Both the position numbers and the translations under genes were made by a program. Source: Pseudomonas bohemica (GTDB lineage Bacteria > Pseudomonadota > Gammaproteobacteria > Pseudomonadales > Pseudomonadaceae). From it: a DNA stretch of 39,505 nt. The notes below the pieces were generated by a model that saw nothing but the letters and a program-made list of their open reading frames with translations, was not told where the DNA came from and did not search any database. Of this stretch, positions 19,310-28,761 are shown in pieces. The stretch's first letter is position 1. The number at the start of each line of letters is the position of its first letter. The stretch lies in NCBI RefSeq assembly GCF_002934685.1, contig NZ_NKHL01000080.1, forward strand, positions 1-39,505, in the 5' to 3' direction.

Positions 19310-20314
19310 CTACACCTTCAACACCAACTTGCCGTTGTTCTCACCCTTGAACAGCATCTGCAAGGTTTCCGGGAACGTCTCCAGGCCTTCGACTATGTGC
19401 TCTTTGCTCTTGAGCTTGCCTTGGGCGAGCCAGCCGGCTATTTCCGCGCCCGCTTTGGCGAAGTTTTCGGCATGGTCCATGACCACGAAGCCTTCCATGC
19501 GCGCCCGATTGACCAGCAGCGACAGGTAGTTGGCAGGGCCTTTGATGGCTTCCTTGTTGTTGTATTGGCTGATCGCGCCGCAGATCACCACCCGCGCCTT
19601 GGGTGCAAGACGCGTGAGCACAGCGTCAAGAATGTCGCCGCCAACATTATCGAAATACACATCCACGCCTTTCGGGCATTCGCGTTTCAGCGCTGCATGG
19701 AGGTCTTCGTTCTTGTAGTCGATCGCGCCGTCGAAGCCGAACTCATCGAGCAGCGCCTGGGATTTCTCCTTGCCCCCGGCAATGCCGATTACACGGCAGC
19801 CTTTGATCTTGGCAATCTGCCCGGCGATGCTGCCTACGGCGCCCGCTGCCCCCGAAATCACCACCGTATCGCCTGCTTTCGGCTGGCCGATTTCCAGCAG
19901 TGCGAAATACGCCGACATGCCGGTCATACCCAGCGCCGCCAGATACACCGGCAATGGCAGCCGTTTCGGATCAACCTTGTGAAAGCCATTGAGCTCGCCG
20001 ACGAAATAGTCCTGAACCCCGAGCATGCCCTGAACGTAGTCACCGACTGCGATGGTGGGGTTCTGCGATTCGATGACTTTGCCCACGCCCAACGCGCGCA
20101 TCACCTCACCCAGCCCGACCGGCGCGATGTAGGACTTGCCCTCGTTCATCCAGCCACGCATGGCCGGGTCGAGCGAGAGGTATTCGTTTTTCACCAGCAC
20201 CTGACCCGCAGCGAGCTCGGCCACCGGGACGGTCTTAAAGGTAAAGTCATCGCGGCTCGCCGGGCCGACCGGGCGACGGGCCAGCAGAAATTGGCGATTG
20301 TTCAGAGCAGTCAT
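19310..20314 (-). CDS. Zinc-free MDR oxidoreductase, NADPH-dependent enone reductase type
   Basis: A 334-residue medium-chain dehydrogenase of the leukotriene/prostaglandin-reductase group (COG2130, with CurA). These enzymes reduce C=C bonds of alpha,beta-unsaturated ketones with NADPH and lack the zinc ligands of alcohol dehydrogenases, as does this one. The Rossmann motif is in VVISGAAGAVGS near residue 150, and YLSLDPAMRGWM near residue 47 is typical of the group. ATG 20314 was chosen because family homology (RQFLLARRPVG) begins right there. It is divergent from the SDR gene across 246 bp. Confidence 0.85.
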   Translation of the reverse strand: MTALNNRQFLLARRPVGPASRDDFTFKTVPVAELAAGQVLVKNEYLSLDPAMRGWMNEGKSYIAPVGLGEVMRALGVGKVIESQNPTIAVGDYVQGMLGVQDYFVGELNGFHKVDPKRLPLPVYLAALGMTGMSAYFALLEIGQPKAGDTVVISGAAGAVGSIAGQIAKIKGCRVIGIAGGKEKSQALLDEFGFDGAIDYKNEDLHAALKRECPKGVDVYFDNVGGDILDAVLTRLAPKARVVICGAISQYNNKEAIKGPANYLSLLVNRARMEGFVVMDHAENFAKAGAEIAGWLAQGKLKSKEHIVEGLETFPETLQMLFKGENNGKLVLKV

Positions 20315-20560
20315 GGCTGTTTCCTGATCGAAAGGGAAACGCGAGTGATAGACGCGCAACGACGTCCTCGCAAGCAAAGCCGTTTCAGCGAATGCGCGCC
20401 GATCCATTCTGATGATGCGCACCGCTCACTGCATCACTGCCACGCATGATCGCGTAACCGGGCCTTTGATAGTGCTGACTCGCCGCTGGACTGCATGCCT
20501 AAACTGCCTGGCAACGGGCCCCATGCCTTCCCTATAAAAAGCACAAGACAGGACGATTTC

Positions 20561-21322
20561 ATGAGCATGACTTTTACCGGACAGGTTGCCCTCGTGACCG
20601 GCGCCGCGGCGGGTATCGGTCGCGCGACAGCGCTGGCCTTTGCCAGACAGGGGCTGAAGGTGGTGGCAGTAGATCTGGACAGCGATGGCGGGGAACGCAC
20701 GGCCGAGCTGATTCGTCAGGCCGGTGGCGAGGCGCTGTTCCTGCGCTGCGACGTCACCCGAGAGGCCGAAGTGCAGCAGATGATGCTCAAGGCCGTCGAG
20801 GCGTTTGGCCGGGTCGACTATGCATTCAACAACGCCGGGATCGAGATCGAGAAGGGCCGCCTGGCCGAAGGCAGCGAGGCAGAATTCGATGCGATCATGG
20901 GCGTGAACGTCAAAGGCGTCTGGCTGTGCATGAAGTATCAGCTGCCGGTGATGCTGGCCCAGGGCGCAGGCGCGATCGTCAACACCGCGTCGGTGGCAGG
21001 ATTGGGCGCGGCGCCGAAGATGAGCATCTATGCAGCCTCCAAGCATGCAGTGATCGGCCTGACCAAATCGGCAGCGATCGAGTACGCCAAGAAGCACATT
21101 CGGGTCAACGCAGTATGTCCTGCGGTGATCGACACTGACATGTTCCGCCGCGCTCACGAAGCCGACCCGCGCAAAGCCGAATTCGCCGCGACCATGCATC
21201 CGGTGGGACGCATCGGCAAGGTCGAGGAAATCGCCAGCGCCGTGTTGTACCTGTGCAGCGATGGCGCGGCCTTCACCACCGGGCATTCACTGGCGGTGGA
21301 TGGTGGGGTGACGGCGTTCTGA
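20561..21322 (+). CDS. Short-chain dehydrogenase/reductase (classical SDR)
   Basis: A 253-residue classical SDR. The cofactor loop TGAAAGIG lies near residue 13, NNAG near residue 90, the catalytic Ser in NTASVAGL and the Tyr/Lys pair in YAASK, with the C-terminal SDGAAFTTGHSLAVDGG typical of 3-oxoacyl-reductase-like members. An Asp at the end of strand 2 (VVAVDLD) suggests NAD rather than NADP. AGGA lies about 9 bases before the ATG at 20561. The substrate is unknown; the divergent enone reductase could share a regulator or substrate. Confidence 0.88.
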   Translation: MSMTFTGQVALVTGAAAGIGRATALAFARQGLKVVAVDLDSDGGERTAELIRQAGGEALFLRCDVTREAEVQQMMLKAVEAFGRVDYAFNNAGIEIEKGRLAEGSEAEFDAIMGVNVKGVWLCMKYQLPVMLAQGAGAIVNTASVAGLGAAPKMSIYAASKHAVIGLTKSAAIEYAKKHIRVNAVCPAVIDTDMFRRAHEADPRKAEFAATMHPVGRIGKVEEIASAVLYLCSDGAAFTTGHSLAVDGGVTAF

Positions 21323-21643
21323 TTTAGGGCGGAAGCCGTTTCAAACATCCAGCGTCTTGAGCAACATCCTGCCGGTATTGAGCAACTGGGCCGCAAGCGC
21401 TTCGTCCGTCACCGCGCGTGACGATTCGATCGCGGCCACTGGCGTGTACATGGCCTGTGCGCGCTTTTTCGCAGGTCGCTTGCTGCAGTTCAGCGCAGTG
21501 ATGAATGCCGGTTCGTTCAGAGGCCGCAGGCTTGAGTGATGCTTGCGCTGTCGCCTACTCCGGGACGCACGAGCGTTGGCGAGATCCATCCTTGCACGGT
21601 ATTCAGCTAAGCTGCAGGGGCTGTTCACCTTCAGGGAGCACCG
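21323..21643. other. Intergenic stretch before the MscS-like gene
   Basis: 321 bp. A minus-strand frame ending at 21341 codes for a C-terminus that reads like protein (AAQLLNTGRMLLKTLDV), but I find no start with a ribosome-binding site, so it may be a small gene or a remnant. Otherwise nothing recognised; the channel promoter should lie near 21600. Confidence 0.35.
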
Positions 21644-23116
21644 ATGGAGCACTTGTGGTTCGCTTACCCGTTAATCAGCGCGTCCGTGCTGATGATTATC
21701 GATTTGGTGCTCTGGCAGTGGCTGCACCCCAGGCTGCTGCGGCGCAAGCTGGTCTGCCGACTGGTGCTGTTCGTACTGTTCAGCATGGCGTTGCTCGACG
21801 GCGGCTTGAGCCCTTTGTATCCGGTGCCTGCGGATTGGCCCGTCGCCCGGCATGTGCTGGCGACGATTCTGACCATTGTCTGGTGGCTGTTCGGCGCGCG
21901 GACCCTGACCGTGCTGGTCGTGGTGGTGATGGAGCCACGCATTGGCGGCAAGGGCCATCTGCTGCAGGACGTGATGGGCGCGATCATCTTTCTCGTGGCT
22001 GCCGTGGCCGCTGCCGGCTATGTGCTGGATCTGCCGGTCAAGGGCCTGCTGGCGACCTCGGGCGCAGTGGCGATCATCCTCGGCCTGGCGGTGCAGAGCA
22101 CGCTGGGCGACGTATTTTCCGGCATCGTGCTCAACGCCACCAAACCATTCCGGGTCGATGACTGGATTCGCGTGGACGACATCGAAGGCAAGGTCATCGA
22201 GATCGACTGGCGCTCCACCCATTTATTGACCGCCGAAGGCAGTATGGCGGTGATCCCCAACGCCATGGCGGCCAAGACTCGCATCGTCAATTTCAGCCGC
22301 CCCGACCACTTTCATTCCGTCAGCCTGAGTATCGAACTGTCGACCCGGTTGCGTCCAAGTCTGGTGCTCGATTCGCTGGATAAGGCGATTCTGGGTTGCC
22401 GGGAATTGCTGGCACAGCCCAAGGCGTCGGCCACGGTGGTGAAGTCAGGGTTGCGCAGCGTCGAGTACGAAGTTACGGGTTACGTGAAGTCCCGCGATCG
22501 CCGCTCGGCGGTGCGCAACCAACTGTACGACCTCATCCACCGCCAGCTGGCCGCCACCGAAACCCGTCTGGATCAGTCGCGCCCGACCACTCGGCAGTCG
22601 GCACTGCTCAATACGGTCGGCGTACTGCGCATGCTCAGCGACGAAGACCGCAACCAGCTCGAACAACACATGCGTCTGGGGGCTTATGCGGCCAAGGATG
22701 TAGTACTGGCCGAAGGCGTTTTGCCTGATGCGCTGTACATCATCGAATCCGGCGTGTTGTCGGTCTCGATTCAACGCCTCGACAGCTGGATTGAAATAGG
22801 ACGCATGGGGCCAGGCGAACTGTTTGGCGAGAGCGGTTTCGTCGACGGGACGCCGGCGCTGGGCCGTTTCTGCGCCTACACCGATTGCATGATCTACCGC
22901 ATCGACAAGGCTGATCTGGAACCCTGGTTGCAAGACCACAGCGAGCTGCTCGGGGCGCTTGCCGGACTTAGCAGGTTCCGCACCAAGGCGCGGGCCGCGG
23001 TGCTGGAAACCAAGCCGGTACTCGCTGACCCGAGCGGCTTCATGGGTTGGCTGCGCAAGAATGTCACACGCTTTCAAGTCAGTCGTTTGCCAGGACCGAA
23101 TGACAAGATGAGCTGA
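21644..23116 (+). CDS. MscS-family channel with C-terminal cyclic-nucleotide-binding domain
   Basis: A 490-residue inner-membrane protein. Membrane helices are seen at about 7-25, 36-52, 69-97 and 108-127, and the pore-lining MscS helix at about 132-155 (LLATSGAVAIILGLAVQSTL), followed by the beta domain (GIVLNATKPFRVDDWIRVDD). Residues about 325-440 form a CRP/cNMP-type domain (ALYIIESGVLSV, GPGELFGESGF). This fusion resembles the cyclic-nucleotide-gated MscS subfamily (bCNG), which may gate on ligand rather than on tension alone. GGGAG lies 5-6 bases before the ATG at 21644. It stands alone on the plus strand. Confidence 0.88.
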   Translation: MEHLWFAYPLISASVLMIIDLVLWQWLHPRLLRRKLVCRLVLFVLFSMALLDGGLSPLYPVPADWPVARHVLATILTIVWWLFGARTLTVLVVVVMEPRIGGKGHLLQDVMGAIIFLVAAVAAAGYVLDLPVKGLLATSGAVAIILGLAVQSTLGDVFSGIVLNATKPFRVDDWIRVDDIEGKVIEIDWRSTHLLTAEGSMAVIPNAMAAKTRIVNFSRPDHFHSVSLSIELSTRLRPSLVLDSLDKAILGCRELLAQPKASATVVKSGLRSVEYEVTGYVKSRDRRSAVRNQLYDLIHRQLAATETRLDQSRPTTRQSALLNTVGVLRMLSDEDRNQLEQHMRLGAYAAKDVVLAEGVLPDALYIIESGVLSVSIQRLDSWIEIGRMGPGELFGESGFVDGTPALGRFCAYTDCMIYRIDKADLEPWLQDHSELLGALAGLSRFRTKARAAVLETKPVLADPSGFMGWLRKNVTRFQVSRLPGPNDKMS

Positions 23117-23254
23117 TTATTCCCACGGTCATGACGTCGGATTCGTGGCCCAATTCAGTAAAAACTCGCGAGGCGCGACGCTAGCTGCCTCTGGATTCAA
23201 CGCAGGGAGTGCTCTACATTGCCCGTTCATTCGAAAGCCAGCCGAGTTGTTGAG

Positions 23255-24184
23255 ATGCCTGTGCCACGTCCGACCCTCAACCCCAGTGTCCTGCGCGCGG
23301 GTGATGCCGTCGCCCTGGTATCGCCCGCCGGCCCCGTGGCTCAAGTGCGCGTCGAAGCGGCGGTACGCGAACTGTCGTCCTGGGGACTACGCCCCAGGGT
23401 TTATCCCCATGCGCTCGATGCCGAGCATTTTCTTGCGGGCAGCGACACCAACCGTGCCGCAGACCTGAACGACGCGCTGGCCGATCCCGAGATTCGTGCG
23501 GTGTTGTGTACTCGGGGAGGTTATGGCGTCCAGCGAATTCTCGAACACCTGGACTACGATGCGGTGCGCCGCGACCCGAAGCTGGTGGTGGGTTTCTCCG
23601 ACATCACTGCCTTGCACGCTGCGCTGTGGTCGCACACGGGACTGGTCACGGTTCATGGTCCGGTGGCCGCGCAACTGGAGCGGGGCGGCCTGTTCGCCAG
23701 CACCCTCAGGCACGCACTGATGAGCAATGAACCCCTGGTGGTCGAGGCTGATCGGGACGAACCGACCTTCAGCGTCCGCACCTCCGGCGTCGCTCACGGC
23801 ACCTTGCTCGGCGGCAATCTCAGCATCCTCAGCACCTGTGTCGGCACTGCGTTCATGCCGGACCTCGATGGCGCGATTCTGCTGATCGAAGACGTGGGTG
23901 AGCTGGCTTATCGCGTGGATCGCCTGTTGACTCACCTGGGTAACTGCGGGCTGCTCAAGCGTCTGGCAGGCATTGCCGTCGGGCAGTTCAGCGAGCCGGG
24001 GCATGGCAATAACGCCATCAGACCCCCCGATGTGTTGAGCGAGCGCCTGGGCCAGCTGGGGGTTCCTGTATTGGGCGGACTGTCGATTGGTCACGGCGAT
24101 CCGAATCGCGCCGTGGCGTTGGGCAGTCGTGCCACGCTCGATGCCGACACAGGAACACTGACGGTTGCACCTGCCACTCGTTGA
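23255..24184 (+). CDS. LD-carboxypeptidase (LdcA/MccF family, S66)
   Basis: A 309-residue serine peptidase of family S66, which trims the terminal D-Ala from murein tetrapeptides during cell-wall recycling; some relatives instead cleave microcin C-like peptide nucleotides. The Ser-Glu-His triad is visible as Ser115 (VGFSDIT), Glu212 (LIEDVGE) and His280 (SIGHG), with the family's TRGGYG loop at residues 86-91. No signal peptide, so cytoplasmic. I chose ATG 23255 for its fit to family length. TTG 23219 has a better ribosome-binding site (GGGAG) and would add 12 residues. Confidence 0.87.
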   Translation: MPVPRPTLNPSVLRAGDAVALVSPAGPVAQVRVEAAVRELSSWGLRPRVYPHALDAEHFLAGSDTNRAADLNDALADPEIRAVLCTRGGYGVQRILEHLDYDAVRRDPKLVVGFSDITALHAALWSHTGLVTVHGPVAAQLERGGLFASTLRHALMSNEPLVVEADRDEPTFSVRTSGVAHGTLLGGNLSILSTCVGTAFMPDLDGAILLIEDVGELAYRVDRLLTHLGNCGLLKRLAGIAVGQFSEPGHGNNAIRPPDVLSERLGQLGVPVLGGLSIGHGDPNRAVALGSRATLDADTGTLTVAPATR

Positions 24185-24497
24185 GCGTCGTGGATAACGA
24201 GCGTTACCGGCGCACAGGTGTCACTCGATGCCCGGTTTCGAGCCGTCACAGCGCGTTACCTTTCGTCGCATGCCCCCCGTTATAGCGCCTGGGTCAGCGC
24301 CTGCCTCCCTGTTGAAGATTGCGCTGGTGCCGATAACCATTCTGGAAGCGACCTTGGCGTAGCTATTTGCCATTATTCCGACGTCAAACTCCTGTTTTGC
24401 CGCTGACCCGTTGCGAACCTGCACGAAAATTGAATGGCCGTGCTGAACATGGCCTCGTTGTGTGTGCCTTTTAGTTGTGCATTGGGGACTGAATATT
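24185..24497. other. Intergenic stretch before the chemoreceptor
   Basis: 313 bp without a gene I can support. It holds a possible FliA -10 element (24329-24336) and becomes AT-rich towards the chemoreceptor start. Confidence 0.45.
24329..24336 (+). promoter_or_regulatory. Possible sigma-28 (FliA) -10 element
   Basis: GCCGATAA is a perfect match to the FliA -10 consensus, 161 bp before a chemoreceptor gene. The -35 region (TGTTGAAG) matches poorly, so support is weak. Confidence 0.3.
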
Positions 24498-26468
24498 ATG
24501 ATTTCGGCCGTGCAAGCGCGTTTTGCCAACCTCGGAATGGCAAAGAAACTGGGTATCGGATTCGTCCTCGTTCTCCTGCTGACGGCTCTGGTTGCTGCGA
24601 TTGGGGTCTGGTCGCTGCGTTCCATCAGCGTGCATTTCGACAGCCTCAAAGAGATGACCGCGCTTAATACCGGCCTCAACCGCGTACGCTTGCTGGAGCA
24701 GGACTATGCGCTGCACAGCGATCCCAAAGTCGTCGATGAACTGCATGCCGGTCTTGACCGGCTGAACGGCCAGGCTGAACAACTCAAGGCCAGTTCGGCG
24801 GTCAACCTGCAAGCCATGAGCGAAGTCCAGCAAGCGCTGGGTGCCTACCGCAAATCCTTCGACGAATTCGTCAGCATCAGTCAAAGCAAGGACCTGGCCC
24901 TGGAAATGGCCAGCTGGTCGGTATCGAGCGTGGCCAACAACCTGGATGTATTGCAAGCCGGGCTTGCCGATGACGGGGCCTACAACCTCAAGGACTCCCA
25001 GGGGCAGCAGGGTTCGGAATTCATCGAGCAATCGAGTCAGGTCAGCCAAATTTCCAAGTTGATGATGCAGGCCATGGACGAGGCCCGCGTGCGCCTGGAC
25101 AAGAGCCGTAAGACCGGCTCCGGCGAGGAGGCCAAGACCGGCAAGATCGAGCAGGCCGTGCAGGCTCAGGAGCTGGCCGAACAGATCAAGGGCGTGATCA
25201 AGGATCCCGGCTATCTCACCGTGCTGACCGAAGTCAGCGGGCACATCACCAACTTCGGCGACAAGCTCAACGAATACACGGGTCTGCTGGCGGACGAGGC
25301 CAAGGTTTCCCAGCAACTGGCGAGCAACGCGAAAACCGTGGTTCAGCAGGTCAATCAGGCTTACGACGCCGAAGACCAATCGATGCTTGCCGAACTGAAG
25401 GCCAACACGCTGAAGATCATTGGCTCTTCGGTGCTGGCGTTGTTCGTCGGCTTGATCGCTGCCTTCGTGATCACGCGCATCATCGTCGCGCCGCTGCGCA
25501 GCGTGATCGCTATCGCCCAGCGTATTGCCTCAGGCGATTTGAGCGGCAATGTTCAGGTTACCCGCAAGGATGAAATTGGCCAGCTGATGCAGGCCATGCA
25601 GCAAATGGGGGCGGGGTTGAGTGGCATAGTCAGCGGCCTTCAGGCGGGTATCGAGCAGTTGGCGACGTCGGCGCATTCGTTGTCGGCAGTCACCGAGCAG
25701 ACCAATCTGGAAGTCAGCACTCAGAAGGAGGAAACCGAGCAGGTGGCGACGGCCATGAACCAGATGACCGCCACCGTGCATGATGTCGCGCGCAACGCCG
25801 AGGAAGCAGCACAGGCTGCGCAGACCGCCGACACCAAGGTCGATAGCGGGCAGGCGGTGGTGCGTCAGAGCATGCAGCGGATCGAACAACTGGCGACATC
25901 GGCGAATTCTGCCAGTCACAGCATCGAAAACCTCAGCGCCGAAATCCAGAACATCGGCAAGGTGCTGGCGGTGATCAAGAGCGTTGCCGAGCAGACCAAC
26001 CTGCTCGCCCTCAACGCGGCGATCGAAGCCGCAAGAGCGGGCGAGCAGGGCCGGGGTTTTGCGGTGGTGGCAGACGAGGTACGGGCGCTGGCCAAGCGCA
26101 CCCAACAGTCGACCGAAGAGATCGAGCGTCTAGTCACCAGCCTGCAAAGCGGGGCGCAGGCGTCGGTGGCGCAGATTCAGAGCAGTGGCGAACTGGTCAA
26201 GCTGGCGGTCAGCGATGCACTGCAGACCGAAAGCGCGTTGGGCAGCATTGCCGCGGCCGTGTCGTTGATCCAGCAGATGAACCAGCAGATTGCCGCAGCG
26301 GCTGAAGAGCAGAGCTCGGTGGCCGAGGAGATCAACCGCAGCGTCACCAGCATCCGCGCCAGCGCCGATCAGTCAGCGTTGGCCATGCAAGGCAATGCCG
26401 CTTCCAGCATCGAACTGGCGTCGCTGGGCATGGAGTTGAAGGGGATGGTGGGGCATTTCAGATTGTGA
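24498..26468 (+). CDS. Methyl-accepting chemotaxis protein with a helical bimodular-type sensor
   Basis: A 656-residue chemoreceptor. TM1 lies at about 19-40 and TM2 at about 307-329. Between them is an all-helical periplasmic sensor of about 265 residues, the size of the helical bimodular (HBM) domain of the McpS type, whose members bind TCA-cycle acids or aromatic acids. A HAMP domain follows (about 330-383) and then the cytoplasmic signalling hairpin, with the conserved tip [23 protein letters not shown] 24498 was chosen because TM1 follows directly; GGGGA lies about 10 bases upstream. The ligand cannot be read from sequence. The convergent BenE-type transporter makes an aromatic acid one possibility. 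Confidence 0.92.
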   Translation: MISAVQARFANLGMAKKLGIGFVLVLLLTALVAAIGVWSLRSISVHFDSLKEMTALNTGLNRVRLLEQDYALHSDPKVVDELHAGLDRLNGQAEQLKASSAVNLQAMSEVQQALGAYRKSFDEFVSISQSKDLALEMASWSVSSVANNLDVLQAGLADDGAYNLKDSQGQQGSEFIEQSSQVSQISKLMMQAMDEARVRLDKSRKTGSGEEAKTGKIEQAVQAQELAEQIKGVIKDPGYLTVLTEVSGHITNFGDKLNEYTGLLADEAKVSQQLASNAKTVVQQVNQAYDAEDQSMLAELKANTLKIIGSSVLALFVGLIAAFVITRIIVAPLRSVIAIAQRIASGDLSGNVQVTRKDEIGQLMQAMQQMGAGLSGIVSGLQAGIEQLATSAHSLSAVTEQTNLEVSTQKEETEQVATAMNQMTATVHDVARNAEEAAQAAQTADTKVDSGQAVVRQSMQRIEQLATSANSASHSIENLSAEIQNIGKVLAVIKSVAEQTNLLALNAAIEAARAGEQGRGFAVVADEVRALAKRTQQSTEEIERLVTSLQSGAQASVAQIQSSGELVKLAVSDALQTESALGSIAAAVSLIQQMNQQIAAAAEEQSSVAEEINRSVTSIRASADQSALAMQGNAASSIELASLGMELKGMVGHFRL

Positions 26469-26520
26469 CTACACCTGGTAGCCGAAACATGCACTCGATC
26501 TGACAGACGATGCATGACTT

Positions 26521-26611
26521 GTGGGAGTGAGCTTGCTCACGAAGGCGGCAGTACGGTCGTCATAGGTCTGGCGCGTGTGCGTCCACATTCGTGAGCAAGC
26601 TCACTCCCGCA
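26521..26611. repeat. REPIN between the chemoreceptor and benE-like gene
   Basis: GTGGGAGTGAGCTTGCTCAC at 26521 and its inverse TTCGTGAGCAAGCTCACTCC at 26588, the same type as the RAYT arrays, between two converging genes. Confidence 0.85.
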
Positions 26612-26623
26612 GTGGCGATAGCC

Positions 26624-27814
26624 TCAGGCCTTGCGGTAGTTGAGAATCACCAACGTCAACACCCCCGCCACAATTCCCCAGAACGCCGAACCGATCGAAA
26701 ACAGCGTCAGTCCCGACGCGGTGACCATGAAGGTGATCAACGCCGCTTCGCGCTCCTTGGGTTGACTCATGGCAACGGTGAGGCCATTGATGATCGAGCC
26801 GAACAGCGCCAGTGCCGCGATCGACAGCACCAACTCCTTCGGAAATGCCGCGAACAGCGCCGCCAGGGTTGCGCCGAACACGCCTGCGATGGCATAGAAA
26901 ATCCCGCACCAGATCGCCGCCGTGTAGCGCTTGTTACGGTCCTCGTGGGCGTGCGGACCGGTGCAGATGGCGGCGCTGATGGCCGCCATGGTGATGCCGT
27001 GGGCGCCGAACGGGGCAGTGATCAGCGAGATCAGTCCGGTGGCGGTAATCAGCGGCGAGGCGGGCACTTGATAGTCATCGGCGCGCAGCACAGCGATACC
27101 GGGCATGTTCTGCGAGGTCATGGCGACGACGAACAACGGAATGCCGATGCTGATGGTCGCCCCTAGCGAGAACGCCGGCGTGGTCCACACCGGGACTGCT
27201 ACTTCGAGGTTGAAGCCGCTGAAGTTGAGCATGCCGAGCATGGCCGACAACGCCACGCCGACCAGCAGCGTGACCAGCACCGCGTAGCGGGGCGAAAAGC
27301 GCTTGACGATCAGGTAGGTGAAAAACATGCCCAGTACCAGGCCGGTGCGGTGTTGCGCAGCGACGAAAATCTCACTGCCGATCTTGAACAGAATGCCGGC
27401 CAGCAGCGCTGCCGCCAGCGAAGTCGGCAGGCGTTTGACCAGTTTCTCGAAGCTGCCCGTCACGCCGCAGATGAACACCAGAACCGCGCTGGTAATGTAG
27501 GCGCCGATGGCTTCGGGATAGGCCACATGGCCGAGACTGGTGATCAGCAACGCAGCCCCCGGCGTCGACCAGGCTACCGTGATCGGCGAGCGATAACGCA
27601 ACGACAGACCAATGCTGCAAACCGCCATCCCCATGAACAGCGCCCAGATCCACGAAGAAATCTGCGCCGACGTCAGTCCGGCGGCTTGCCCGGCCTGAAA
27701 GATCAGCACCAGCGAACTGGTGACACCGGTCATCATCGCGATGAACCCGGCGACGATGGCAGAGGGTGAGGAATCGGTCAGCGGGCGCAAGGGCAAGTGG
27801 GTCGCGTCAGTCAT
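26624..27814 (-). CDS. benE: BenE-family benzoate:proton symporter-like protein
   Basis: A 396-residue inner-membrane protein of the BenE family with about 11-12 hydrophobic segments. The family signatures WSTPGAALL (about residue 80) and FGAHGITMAAISAAICTG are visible. BenE proteins import benzoate with protons, but many paralogues are not linked to benzoate catabolism, and no ben genes are seen here, so the substrate is uncertain. AAGGAT lies 8 bases before the ATG at 27814. It is convergent with the chemoreceptor gene across a REPIN. Confidence 0.85.
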   Translation of the reverse strand: MTDATHLPLRPLTDSSPSAIVAGFIAMMTGVTSSLVLIFQAGQAAGLTSAQISSWIWALFMGMAVCSIGLSLRYRSPITVAWSTPGAALLITSLGHVAYPEAIGAYITSAVLVFICGVTGSFEKLVKRLPTSLAAALLAGILFKIGSEIFVAAQHRTGLVLGMFFTYLIVKRFSPRYAVLVTLLVGVALSAMLGMLNFSGFNLEVAVPVWTTPAFSLGATISIGIPLFVVAMTSQNMPGIAVLRADDYQVPASPLITATGLISLITAPFGAHGITMAAISAAICTGPHAHEDRNKRYTAAIWCGIFYAIAGVFGATLAALFAAFPKELVLSIAALALFGSIINGLTVAMSQPKEREAALITFMVTASGLTLFSIGSAFWGIVAGVLTLVILNYRKA

Positions 27815-28236
27815 GCGGTCGATCCTTGGAACTGCGATGTGAAGAGCTGCAAGCCTATACGCAGTTGTCATAATTCGTTGCGATACAGCCAGAAGCGCAA
27901 TAATCGGCACAGTTGCGTGCAGCTAACAGGGCGCTCTGTGGGAGTGAGCTTGCTCGCGAAGGCGTCGGCGCAGGCTGGAAATCTCTGTCGCGCCGTTCGG
28001 CCTCTGCGTGAGCAAGCTCACTCCCACACAGACTGTGTGAAAACTCGGCAACTCAGTGACTGGTCAAGAATGAACTGTAAATTGCGCCGTTACGCAAATT
28101 TCAGGTCCACACCGGCCGATCTTTTTCAGAATTTACGTAGGAGCGCGCAGTTCAATCCTTTGCCCGTGTTTTCACACAGCCTGCACAGGTCAGGGCGGCC
28201 CACAGGACGTGCGGGTTCGGCGCTATGATGCCGTCT
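27815..28236. other. Intergenic stretch between the benE-like and marR-like genes
   Basis: 422 bp that hold a REPIN at 27937-28029 and otherwise no gene I can support. The promoter of the benE-like gene should lie in 27820-27930. Confidence 0.5.
27937..28029. repeat. REPIN
   Basis: TGTGGGAGTGAGCTTGCTCG at 27937 and its inverse CTGCGTGAGCAAGCTCACTC at 28004, the same type as the RAYT arrays. Confidence 0.85.
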
Positions 28237-28680
28237 TCAGCTGCGGTTGAGCGTATTTCCCAATGCCTGATTCACCGCCAGCCAGCCATCCACGGCCTCA
28301 CGTCCGGCTTCGGCAAACACCCGTTGCAGCAACTTCACTTGTTCGCGGCGCAGGGACTCTTCGAACTTCGCCCCTTCGGCAGTCAGCTGCAGCAGGCGTT
28401 TGCGCTTGTCATCCTCAGGCGCAACGCTGAGCACCAGCTCCATCTCCACCAACTGGCGCAGCGGCGTGTTCAGCGCCTGCTTGCTCACCCCCAGCACACC
28501 GAGCAATTGCTTCACGCTCAAGTCCGGGTAACGGGCGATGAAAAACACGATGCGCTGATGCACGCGGCTCAGTCCCCGGCGGTCGAGCATTTCGTCGGCC
28601 TTGGCCGTGAACGCCTGATAGCCGAAGAAGAACGCCTCCATGGCGATTTGCTGGGTGGATGAATTTTTAAGGTCAAGCAT
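28237..28680 (-). CDS. MarR-family regulator
   Basis: A 147-residue MarR-type winged-helix protein: the recognition part lies in LSVKQLLGVLGVSKQALN (about residues 54-71) and the wing in APEDDKRKRLLQLT. Its first 45 residues (AMEAFFFGYQAFTAKADEML) are longer than in short MarR proteins. ATG 28680 was chosen because the frame upstream only runs antisense through the aminotransferase gene. It is divergent from that gene with 81 bp between, so the aminotransferase is its likely target, along with itself. Confidence 0.87.
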   Translation of the reverse strand: MLDLKNSSTQQIAMEAFFFGYQAFTAKADEMLDRRGLSRVHQRIVFFIARYPDLSVKQLLGVLGVSKQALNTPLRQLVEMELVLSVAPEDDKRKRLLQLTAEGAKFEESLRREQVKLLQRVFAEAGREAVDGWLAVNQALGNTLNRS

Positions 28681-28761
28681 ATTGACGTATCCGGGTGTGG
28701 CGTCGTAATTTCGGTCAACCAGTTTGACGTATTTCCATTTATTTCCGCCAGCGGTGATCTC
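28681..28761. promoter_or_regulatory. Shared control region of the MarR regulator and aminotransferase
   Basis: TTGACGTAT occurs twice in direct orientation (28682 and 28724), 42 bp apart, i.e. four helical turns. GTCAA-CCAGT-TTGAC (28714-28728) forms an inverted repeat that includes the second copy. These are candidate binding sites for the MarR protein. Confidence 0.4.

Noticed and set aside
21341..21589. Small minus-strand frame before the MscS-like gene
   Set aside because: Its C-terminus looks like protein but there is no convincing start. It is noted in the intergenic entry only.
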